A stretch of 5,367 bases of DNA from Flavobacteriaceae bacterium (GTDB taxonomy: Bacteria > Bacteroidota > Bacteroidia > Flavobacteriales > Flavobacteriaceae): the NCBI GenBank assembly GCA_013042255.1, contig JABDQK010000044.1:1-5367 (forward strand), read 5' to 3'. Position 1 is the first letter of the stretch. Each line of letters opens with the position of its first letter. Shown piece by piece: positions 1 through 5,367 of the stretch. The position numbers and the translations under genes are program-made. The notes beneath the pieces were generated by a model, which saw only the letters and a program-made list of their open reading frames with translations, made no database searches and was not told the origin of the DNA.

Positions 1-1214
1 TTGAACTCGATCTTGAAAACGCCAGGATCGATAGGTCGGACGCCCTGGGCAACTTTTTACCTAGCCTGAATTCACAGATGAATACTTCAGGGAGTACCGG
101 ACTCATCCTGGATCCTACGACTAACGGATTTGTCTCTGCAACTATCTTTTCGGCCAGCGCAAGTGCTACGTCGGGACTTACCCTTTTCGACGGATTGAGG
201 AATGTACACCGGATGAACCGGGCAAAGTTGAATGAATTGTCTAATCAATATCGTCTTGATAACCTTGTGGATGATATCCGACTCAACGTTGCAAATAGTT
301 ATCTGAGTATACTTTCCAACAAGGAAACCTTAAAAGTTGCTGAGGCCCAGTATGCCGTTACTTTACAGGATTTGAAAAGGACCAAGGAGCTGGTAGAATC
401 CGGCGTTGTACCCAGGGGAGACCTCCTAGAGGTAGAGGCGACCGCCGCAACCCAGGAACAGACAATCATCAACAACCAGAATTTGGTTTTACTCTCGAGA
501 ATCGCGCTGGCGCAACTTTTACAGATTACGGATTACGAGAACTTTGACATTGCAGATGAGGAATTCAGTGTACCTCCTTCTGATATTTTAAAGTATTCCC
601 CCAAGGTGATCTTTGACAAGGCCCTTACATTCAGAAACGATATCAAATTCTCCGAATCAGGTGTTGCTCTTGCCGAGAAGGATCTTCAAATTGCGAAAGG
701 CGCAGTATTTCCAACAATAGGGGCATTTTTTAACTACAACACCAGATATTCAGATCAAACCCGGGATCCATTTACAGGGGAAAAGATCGCTTTTAAGGAC
801 CAGTTATGGATCAATGATGGTATCTCTTACGGAGCACAGCTTACAATTCCAATTTTCAATGGTTTCAGTACCAGGAATAATATAAGACGTTCTCAAATAA
901 GTGTTGAACAGGCAAGGCTACAATTGGAACAGACCAAACTTGATTTAGAAACCACCATCAATCAGGCGTATGTTGATGTGCAAAACTCGGCCAAAGCCTA
1001 TGAAGCTTCCCAGAAAACCCTGGAAGCCAGAAGGCTGGCATACGACTATTCAAAAGACCGCTTTGATGTGGGGTTAATGAATGCATTCGACTTTAGTCAG
1101 GCACAGTCCAGAGTAGACAATGCCGAAGCTGAGGTGGTACGGAATAAATACAACTACATTTTCAGGATCAAGGTGCTGGAATTCTTTTACGGGCTTCCTA
1201 TTGTCCTGAACTAA
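1..1214 (+). CDS. TolC-family outer membrane efflux protein, 5'-truncated by window edge
   Basis: This is the C-terminal 403 residues of an outer membrane efflux channel (OEP family). Such proteins form a trimeric beta-barrel plus a periplasmic alpha-helical tunnel that works with an inner-membrane pump and an adaptor. The frame is open from the first full codon at base 3, so the ATG at 78 is internal. The residues before it (including NFLPSLNSQ, about 17-25) match the family segment entering the first barrel strands. Two OEP repeats are visible. The first has LTLFDGLRN (about 59-67) followed by long helices containing SGVVPRGDLLEVEA. The second has FPTIGAFFNYNTRY (about 236-249), LTIPIFNG (about 280-287), then a long helical stretch to the end, YGLPIVLN. 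Perhaps 40-60 N-terminal residues, including the signal peptide, lie outside the window. Adaptor and pump genes would be expected upstream, but this is inference and the substrate cannot be told. tsaB follows after 17 bases. Confidence 0.95.
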   Translation, partial: ELDLENARIDRSDALGNFLPSLNSQMNTSGSTGLILDPTTNGFVSATIFSASASATSGLTLFDGLRNVHRMNRAKLNELSNQYRLDNLVDDIRLNVANSYLSILSNKETLKVAEAQYAVTLQDLKRTKELVESGVVPRGDLLEVEATAATQEQTIINNQNLVLLSRIALAQLLQITDYENFDIADEEFSVPPSDILKYSPKVIFDKALTFRNDIKFSESGVALAEKDLQIAKGAVFPTIGAFFNYNTRYSDQTRDPFTGEKIAFKDQLWINDGISYGAQLTIPIFNGFSTRNNIRRSQISVEQARLQLEQTKLDLETTINQAYVDVQNSAKAYEASQKTLEARRLAYDYSKDRFDVGLMNAFDFSQAQSRVDNAEAEVVRNKYNYIFRIKVLEFFYGLPIVLN

Positions 1215-1216
1215 AC

Positions 1217-1224
1217 TATCTTTG
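1217..1224 (+). promoter_or_regulatory. Candidate Bacteroidota -7 box (TATCTTTG) ahead of tsaB
   Basis: TATCTTTG fits the Bacteroidota sigma-factor -7 consensus TAnnTTTG exactly and sits in the 17-base gap between the tolC-like stop and the tsaB ATG. A start site a few bases downstream would fall at or just before the ATG at 1232, giving a leaderless or nearly leaderless mRNA. No TTG/TTTG -33 element is visible at the expected distance (about 1190-1197). Chance matches to the -7 box also occur inside genes here, for example TAATTTTG on the + strand within the channel gene, so this is only a candidate. Confidence 0.4.
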
Positions 1225-1231
1225 TGGCCTG

Positions 1232-1906
1232 ATGGCCTTGATTTTACAATTAGAAACCGCTAGTACGAATTGCTCCGTTTCGCTTTCACGGGACGGAGTT
1301 TTAGTTGCCAGTAAGGAGCATAACAGCGCTTCTTATTCGCACTCAGAACAACTGCACGTTTTTGTCAGGGAAGTATTGGAGGAAGCCGGGGTAACTATGC
1401 CCGAATTACAGGCTATTGCTGTAAGTAAAGGGCCTGGATCTTACACCGGCCTGCGAATTGGGGTTTCAACAGCTAAGGGTCTTTGCTATGCCCTGGATAT
1501 ACCCCTGATTTCAACCCGGACCCTGAGGGGAATGGCCCTTCAAAAGACTATCGATAGCGGGTTGATCATTCCTATGCTGGATGCCCGACGGATGGAGGTT
1601 TATATGGCTGTCTTCGACTCTGATTATAAGGAAGTATCACCTACCAGAGCGTTGGTAATAACGGTTGATGCCTTCCAGGAATATGCAGAAAAAGGACCTG
1701 TCTATCTCATAGGAAGCGGCGCAACAAAGTGCAAAGAGATCCTGGAGCACCCAAATCTATATTTTGATGACAGGGTAATTCCATCTTCCAAAACCATGTG
1801 TAAAGCGGCCTATCAAAAGTTTGAAAGTGGTGATTTTGAGGATGTCGCCTATTTTGAACCTTATTACCTGAAGGATTTTATCCTACAGACCAAAACCAAA
1901 TCATAA
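1232..1906 (+). CDS. tsaB: tRNA threonylcarbamoyladenosine biosynthesis protein TsaB
   Basis: TsaB (formerly YeaZ) is a cytoplasmic ASKHA-fold protein. It partners TsaD and TsaE to transfer the threonylcarbamoyl group to A37 of ANN-decoding tRNAs; it is a scaffold for TsaD and not itself the catalyst. The 224-residue length is normal for the family. Visible hallmarks are the N-terminal strand LILQLETAST (about 3-12), HSEQLH (37-42), the signature KGPGSYTGLRIG (66-77), which is the strongest family marker, and PMLDARRMEVY (114-124). The ATG start puts the first strand directly at the N-terminus, as in homologues. No Shine-Dalgarno sequence precedes it, which is usual in Bacteroidota. It lies 17 bases after a tolC-like gene and may be read through from it, from its own -7 box, or both. 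It converges with the channel gene downstream. Nothing appears damaged. Confidence 0.97.
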   Translation: MALILQLETASTNCSVSLSRDGVLVASKEHNSASYSHSEQLHVFVREVLEEAGVTMPELQAIAVSKGPGSYTGLRIGVSTAKGLCYALDIPLISTRTLRGMALQKTIDSGLIIPMLDARRMEVYMAVFDSDYKEVSPTRALVITVDAFQEYAEKGPVYLIGSGATKCKEILEHPNLYFDDRVIPSSKTMCKAAYQKFESGDFEDVAYFEPYYLKDFILQTKTKS

Positions 1907-1930
1907 GTTTTTGTAATCGACAGAAGCTTT

Positions 1931-2752
1931 TTACCCTTTCTGATGTACGTCCAGTTGTGGGAAAGGAATCTCAATTCCAGCCTCGTCGAACCTTAATTTT
2001 GTCTCTTCGATTACTGCAAAATGGGCATCCCAGAAATCTTCGTTTTTCGCCCAGAATCTCAGGGTTAAATTCACCGAACTATCTGCTAATTCCCCTACGA
2101 AAACTGCAGGAGCAGGATCTTTGAGGATGCCTGTCTGGTCGGCACAGATCTCAAGCAAAATCTCTTTTGCTTTTTTAATGTTAGAACCGTAGCCAATCCC
2201 AATATCGATTTTGTCTCTGCGAGTTTCTTCCGCATTATAATTAATGATATTGTTATTGGAGAGCTGACCATTGGGTAATATGGCGAGCTGGTTCCCAAAG
2301 GTGTTCAGCTTAGTTGTAAAAATGGTGATTTCCTTTACCGTACCGTCAACTCCCTGAGCTGAAATAAAATCTCCTACTTTAAAAGGTTTAAAAATGAGAA
2401 TCAGTACGCCTCCTGCAAAATTCGCCAATGATCCTTGCAAAGCAAGACCTACGGCAAGTCCGGCCGCACCAACTAAGGCAACCAGGGAGGATGATTTTAC
2501 CCCCAATTGTGTGATAACCAGGACAAAAAGAAGGAGTTTTAATGCGATATTGATAAAACTCTGAAGAAAGGTCTCCAGAGCCAGGTCGTAGTCCTTCTTC
2601 TGGAAGAATTTGTGAACCAGGCGATTTATGAATTTTACAATCCACCACCCCACGATGAGGATAACAATTGCTGTAATCAGGTTAGGTAAAATTTCCATCA
2701 CCCAATTGATACCTTCATCTATATATTCCTGATATTCCGATAAGGAAGCCAT
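1931..2752 (-). CDS. mscS: Small-conductance mechanosensitive ion channel, MscS family
   Basis: This is a heptameric inner-membrane channel that opens under membrane tension and releases solutes during hypo-osmotic shock. At 273 residues it is close to E. coli MscS (286) and has the minimal three-helix form. Predicted membrane segments are about 22-42 (ILPNLITAIVILIVGWWIV), 62-83, and the pore helix 88-121. The pore signature GLAVGLALQGSLAN (98-111) is essentially that of E. coli MscS: by alignment from memory, Leu99 and Leu103 match the hydrophobic gate (E. coli L105/L109) and Gly107 matches the hinge G113. FKPFKVGDFI (121-130) begins the beta domain, followed by ILPNGQLSNNNIINY (158-172) and a cytoplasmic vestibule ending in PFPQLDV. 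The ATG places TM1 at the usual distance from the N-terminus. It lies 85 bases downstream of the DUF255 gene on the same strand, with a candidate promoter in the gap. Confidence 0.96.
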   Translation of the reverse strand: MASLSEYQEYIDEGINWVMEILPNLITAIVILIVGWWIVKFINRLVHKFFQKKDYDLALETFLQSFINIALKLLLFVLVITQLGVKSSSLVALVGAAGLAVGLALQGSLANFAGGVLILIFKPFKVGDFISAQGVDGTVKEITIFTTKLNTFGNQLAILPNGQLSNNNIINYNAEETRRDKIDIGIGYGSNIKKAKEILLEICADQTGILKDPAPAVFVGELADSSVNLTLRFWAKNEDFWDAHFAVIEETKLRFDEAGIEIPFPQLDVHQKG

Positions 2753-2797
2753 ATGCTTAAATTTTGGTGCAAAACAAGCAAAAATTCACGGTCTATT

Positions 2798-2805
2798 CAA
2801 ATCTA
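2798..2805 (-). promoter_or_regulatory. Candidate Bacteroidota -7 box (TAGATTTG) ahead of mscS
   Basis: Read on the - strand, TAGATTTG matches TAnnTTTG exactly and lies 45 bases upstream of the channel ATG, in the 85-base gap after the DUF255 stop. It would give a 5' leader of roughly 35-42 bases, an ordinary length. No convincing -33 TTG element is seen at the matching distance, so support comes from the -7 match and its position only. Confidence 0.4.
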
Positions 2806-2837
2806 AATCACTAAAGTCTTGTTAACTACAGACCATA

Positions 2838-4874
2838 TCAAAGCAGAGATGAGGCTTCTTCGGGAGTAGAGACAGGTAATTTACAAGCACCGTTCTCACA
2901 GATAAAGATTTGAGATTTCTCAGGATGTATCCTCCCCTTGAGCAAACTAATTGATCCATCCCTGACAGCCCCTGCAAATAATGCATTTGGATAATATTGT
3001 GATAAGAGGAAAGTAGCAAACTTCGCAGTCGAAGGGCCGGTAATCACCACCTCCCTGAAAGGAAAAACTTTATATAAAGGATAGTGCATCCAGTTCGCAT
3101 GACTGTTCGGGTTTTCAAGTATACTTTCCCTCATTTGTAGAAGCATTTTATCCGCTATTGTGCCAAATGGTTTTTCCGGGAAAAGCAGTGAGAGTTTATA
3201 TAAGTTGAGTGCCATAACAGAATTTGAAGCCGGAATAACATTATCTGCAGTTTCGAGAGATCTCCTGACCGTTATTTCTTCCTTGTCGGAAGTAAAATAA
3301 AATAAGCCGCTTTTGTCATTCAAAAAATGAAGGAGACAATACTCAGAGAGTTTACTGGCTTTTTTTACCCAGGACTCTTCAAAAGTAACCTCATATAATT
3401 CTATATATGCACTTATCAGGTTGGCGTAATCCTCCAGAAAGCCCTCAATGGTACTTTTTCCTTCTTTGTGATTGTGAAACAGGCTACCATTCTCAGTCAG
3501 GACAGTGTTCTCGAGAAATGTAATTGCTTCTTCAGCCATGACGAGGTATTCTTTCTTGCCCAGGTAGCGATATGCTTCTGCCAATGCTTTTATCATAAGG
3601 GCATTCCAGGAGGTCAGGATTTTATCATCAAGACGTGGTCTGGGACGAAGTTCCCTCTTCGCTAGTAGAATTTTTTTACAGTGATTAATCCTGGATCTTA
3701 GGTCTTTTACTGACAGCTTGTATTTCTTTGCTACTTCTTCATCAGTTTTATCCCTGATTAAAACATAGTTGTCTTCTTCCCAGTGACCATAAGAGTTGAT
3801 ATTGTAATAATCACTGAAAATTTGATAATCCTCCCCTAATTCGTCGGATAATTCTTTTTCTGTCCATACGTAATAGGCTCCTTCTTTCAGATTGCCCTGC
3901 TTGTCCAAACTGTCTGCATCCAAAGAGGAGTAAAAGCCCCCATCGGGATGCATTAATTCACGGGTGACGAAACCAATGGATTCCTCCACTATATTTTTAT
4001 AAAGAGGATCATTTACGGCGGCATAAGCCTTGGCGTACACCGATATCAACTGGGCATTGTCATAAAGCATTTTCTCAAAGTGAGGGATATGCCATTTAAC
4101 ATCCACGGAATAACGGGAAAATCCGCCACCCAGATGGTCATAGATGCCTCCGTAAGCCATTCGGCGAAGTGTGGTATGTACGTATTCCTCAGTTTCGGGA
4201 TCCTGAAATAGGGTACTGTAATGCAACAGGAAATCGAGATTGACAGGCATCATAAATTTCGGTGCCCTTTTATATCCGCCGAGGAAAGTGTCAAAATACT
4301 GCGACCAATTTTTCACAATTGATGTGAGATCCTTTTGGGTTATTTGCCCTTCCTTCTCCGGTGCAGGTATAAGATTAATGGTATGTAATCCTTCCTCTAA
4401 TTGTGCAGCATACTCCAAAACTTTGGATGGATTCGTTTGATATAGGGTAGAAAGCTGTTCCAGGACCTTTATCCAGTCTTGTTTACGAACAAACGTTGCT
4501 CCCCAGAAGGGTCGTCCGTCGGGTAAAGTCACAACATTGAGTGGCCAGCCCCCGCTTCCGGTCATCATTTGCAGGGCATCCATGTAGATATGGTCAATGT
4601 CAGGTCGTTCTTCCCGGTCGATTTTAATATTTATAAAGTGCCGGTTCATTACTTCGGCAACTTCCTGATCTTCAAAGCATTCGCTTTCCATGACATGACA
4701 CCAGTGACAGGCGGCATAACCGATACTAATTAAAAGAAGTTTGTTTTCTTTCCTGGCCTTTTTGAGCACTTCTGGTTTCCACGCGTACCAATTTACCGGG
4801 TTGCGTGCGTGTTGCAGCAAATACGGACTGGTTTCTTGGATTAAGGAATTTGTATGTTCGGGGGTTGATTTCAA
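2838..4874 (-). CDS. DUF255 / thioredoxin-domain protein of the YyaL/SPATA20 family
   Basis: This is a 678-residue protein of a family found in bacteria and animals (YyaL in Bacillus, SPATA20 in mammals), whose biochemical function is not firmly established. Length and architecture are typical. The N-terminal thioredoxin-like domain (about 10-180) carries [15 protein letters not shown] (16-30), the CxxC motif CHWC (56-59), DREERPDID (86-94) and GSGGWPLNV (106-114). A long alpha/alpha-toroid region follows, resembling six-hairpin sugar-processing folds, with [20 protein letters not shown] (249-268), [14 protein letters not shown] (309-322) and [11 protein letters not shown] (416-426). The tail has a conserved Cys pair, [10 protein letters not shown] (Cys659, Cys664). 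No signal peptide or membrane segment is visible, suggesting a cytoplasmic location. The start is TTG: an in-frame TAG lies seven codons upstream, and the first in-frame ATG (Met62) lies after the CHWC motif. A terminator just upstream separates it from the dodecin gene, and mscS follows after 85 bases. Confidence 0.94.
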   Translation of the reverse strand: MKSTPEHTNSLIQETSPYLLQHARNPVNWYAWKPEVLKKARKENKLLLISIGYAACHWCHVMESECFEDQEVAEVMNRHFINIKIDREERPDIDHIYMDALQMMTGSGGWPLNVVTLPDGRPFWGATFVRKQDWIKVLEQLSTLYQTNPSKVLEYAAQLEEGLHTINLIPAPEKEGQITQKDLTSIVKNWSQYFDTFLGGYKRAPKFMMPVNLDFLLHYSTLFQDPETEEYVHTTLRRMAYGGIYDHLGGGFSRYSVDVKWHIPHFEKMLYDNAQLISVYAKAYAAVNDPLYKNIVEESIGFVTRELMHPDGGFYSSLDADSLDKQGNLKEGAYYVWTEKELSDELGEDYQIFSDYYNINSYGHWEEDNYVLIRDKTDEEVAKKYKLSVKDLRSRINHCKKILLAKRELRPRPRLDDKILTSWNALMIKALAEAYRYLGKKEYLVMAEEAITFLENTVLTENGSLFHNHKEGKSTIEGFLEDYANLISAYIELYEVTFEESWVKKASKLSEYCLLHFLNDKSGLFYFTSDKEEITVRRSLETADNVIPASNSVMALNLYKLSLLFPEKPFGTIADKMLLQMRESILENPNSHANWMHYPLYKVFPFREVVITGPSTAKFATFLLSQYYPNALFAGAVRDGSISLLKGRIHPEKSQIFICENGACKLPVSTPEEASSLL
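4872..4874 (-). promoter_or_regulatory. TTG start codon of the DUF255 gene
   Basis: On the - strand the open frame between the stop TAG (4893-4895) and the conserved N-terminus reads [17 protein letters not shown]. It contains no ATG or GTG. The TTG at 4874 begins the protein as [10 protein letters not shown], matching the usual distance to the conserved SPYLLQHA segment. A CTG at 4887-4889 is the only other near-start codon. There is no Shine-Dalgarno sequence, so a non-ATG start here may mean modest translation. Confidence 0.7.
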
Positions 4875-4899
4875 AACTGCTGTTTTCAGATACTATTGC

Positions 4900-4929
4900 A
4901 AAAAAAAAGCACCTCGAAAGGTGCTTTTT
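4900..4929 (-). terminator. Intrinsic terminator of the dodecin gene, UUCG loop
   Basis: Read on the - strand, GCACCT-TTCG-AGGTGC forms a perfect 6-bp stem with a UUCG tetraloop. Five flanking A/T pairs extend it to 11 bp, and a run of nine T follows (4908-4900). It begins 15 bases after the dodecin stop codon. The arms are also symmetrical on the + strand (A-run before, T-run after), so it could act in both directions, but no + strand gene ends here. Confidence 0.92.
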
Positions 4930-4944
4930 AAATTGTAAGGCAAC

Positions 4945-5145
4945 CTATTTTACTTCGAAGGTGATCTTAACATTCACGCGGAAGTCATCGACCTTCCCAT
5001 CCTTAACGGTAGCACTTTGTTCATTTACGTAAACCGATCGGATATTCTTAACAGATTTGGATGCCTGAGATACTGCTTTCTGTGTGGCGTCTTCCCAACT
5101 TTCACCGGAATTTGCCAGTACTTCTATAACTTTTAAAATAGCCAT
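4945..5145 (-). CDS. Dodecin family protein, lacking the usual flavin-stacking Trp
   Basis: A 66-residue dodecin; these assemble into hollow dodecamers in the cytoplasm. Family features in order are KVIEVLANSGESWEDATQKA (5-24; strand then helix, with the typical S-x-EDA pattern), ASKSVKNI (28-35), VKDGKVDDFRVNVKITFEV (47-65). Well-studied archaeal and many bacterial dodecins hold paired flavins with a Trp (the RWFEV motif) and a Gln (the yQV motif). Here the aligned stretches read IRSVYV (35-40) and DFRV (54-57), placing Ser37 and Arg56 at those sites. The SWE start of the helix and the overall pattern are closer to the M. tuberculosis calcium dodecin Rv0379 as I recall it, so a ligand other than flavin, or none, is plausible. 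The ATG follows an A/T-rich leader, as is usual in Bacteroidota. The gene sits 69 bases behind a nifU-like gene and has its own strong terminator. Confidence 0.93.
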   Translation of the reverse strand: MAILKVIEVLANSGESWEDATQKAVSQASKSVKNIRSVYVNEQSATVKDGKVDDFRVNVKITFEVK

Positions 5146-5214
5146 GTTGTATTAATTTTAGGTTCTTTTAAAGGTCTGAAGAATTTAAGCAAAAAGCAAA
5201 TAAAACAGGGGCTT

Positions 5215-5367
5215 TTACCCGTTTATTGCCACCACTTCAGCAACTTTATCTCCCAACATATTTTTCAACATAGTTTCTATCCCGTTCTTAAGGGTATAAG
5301 TAGAAGAAGGACAGCCACTGCAAGCCCCCTGGAGTATTACATTAACGGTTTTGTCCTTTTCATCATA
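5215..5367 (-). CDS. NifU-family Fe-S cluster scaffold/carrier protein, C-terminal end only
   Basis: The last 50 codons and stop of a gene running off the right edge on the - strand. The frame is open to the final base of the window. The visible part is the end of a NifU C-terminal (Nfu) domain: VNVILQGACSGCPSS, with the paired cysteines Cys16 and Cys19 (numbered from the first visible codon) that bind a [4Fe-4S] cluster at a dimer interface, then TLKNGIETMLKNMLGDKV and the strand EVVAING. Nfu-type proteins receive clusters from the assembly scaffold and pass them to client enzymes in the cytoplasm. Flavobacterial members are often about 300 residues with an extra N-terminal Nfu domain, but that part is not visible. 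Dodecin follows 69 bases downstream on the same strand, with no convincing terminator between them, so they could share a transcript. Confidence 0.93.
   Translation of the reverse strand, partial: YDEKDKTVNVILQGACSGCPSSTYTLKNGIETMLKNMLGDKVAEVVAING

Noticed and set aside
78..1214. The TolC-like gene as a complete 378-residue gene starting at the ATG at 78.
   Set aside because: The same frame stays open to base 3, and its residues (ending NFLPSLNSQ) match the family before that Met. No signal peptide follows the ATG, so the gene is cut by the window edge.
1990..2005. TAATTTTG on the + strand, matching the -7 consensus.
   Set aside because: It lies inside the channel gene on the opposite strand with no gene start nearby; treated as a chance match and a measure of background.
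2095..2648. Small - strand reading frames of 67 and 86 codons within the channel gene.
   Set aside because: They lie in another frame of a strongly conserved MscS gene, have no recognisable features, and are shadows.
2790..2834. Inverted pair GGTCT/AGACC with a 35-base spacer as an operator or terminator.
   Set aside because: Five-base arms at this spacing are expected by chance, and no T-run follows.
4741..5032. + strand reading frames (65 and 75 codons) opposite the DUF255 start and dodecin gene.
   Set aside because: They run through the terminator and antisense to two clear genes; composition looks random and no family is recognised.
5194..5220. Possible terminator after the nifU-like gene (GGG/CCC stem with TAAAAG loop, or AAAAGC/GCTTTT arms).
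   Set aside because: The stems are only 3-6 bp, overlap the stop codon, and lack a clean T-run directly after; too weak to call.
1..5367. Mobile elements, CRISPR arrays, tRNA/rRNA genes, riboswitches, toxin-antitoxin or defence genes.
   Set aside because: None of their signs (transposase or integrase motifs, regular repeats, conserved RNA folds, paired small genes) were seen on either strand; the window is filled by housekeeping-type genes.

Overview
The window looks like ordinary chromosomal backbone of a member of the Bacteroidota, most likely family Flavobacteriaceae. This rests on four things: the protein families and their sequence style; genes without Shine-Dalgarno sequences; two matches to the Bacteroidota -7 promoter box (TAnnTTTG) just upstream of genes; and moderately AT-leaning, compactly spaced genes. 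The family-level placement is inferred from recognition, not from a search.

Layout: on the + strand, the 3' part of a TolC-family outer-membrane efflux gene (1-1214, cut by the left edge) is followed after 17 bases by tsaB (1232-1906), which is needed for the t6A modification of ANN-decoding tRNAs. All remaining genes are on the - strand. From right to left, in transcription order, they are the 3' end of a NifU-type Fe-S scaffold/carrier gene (5215-5367, cut by the right edge), a dodecin (4945-5145), a clear UUCG-loop terminator (about 4900-4929), a large DUF255/thioredoxin-fold protein of the YyaL/SPATA20 family (2838-4874, TTG start), and a small MscS-type mechanosensitive channel (1931-2752). 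tsaB and the channel gene converge, with 24 bases between their stop codons.

The genes do not form one pathway. They cover efflux, tRNA modification, osmotic protection, a probable redox-linked protein of unknown function, a small dodecameric binding protein, and Fe-S cluster assembly. No mobile element, CRISPR array, RNA gene, prophage or phase-variable repeat is visible, no gene appears broken, and no stretch over 300 bases lacks a gene. I do not see a convincing undescribed system. The points most worth checking are a dodecin lacking the residues that normally hold flavin, the TTG start of the DUF255 gene just behind a terminator, and a possible leaderless tsaB transcript.
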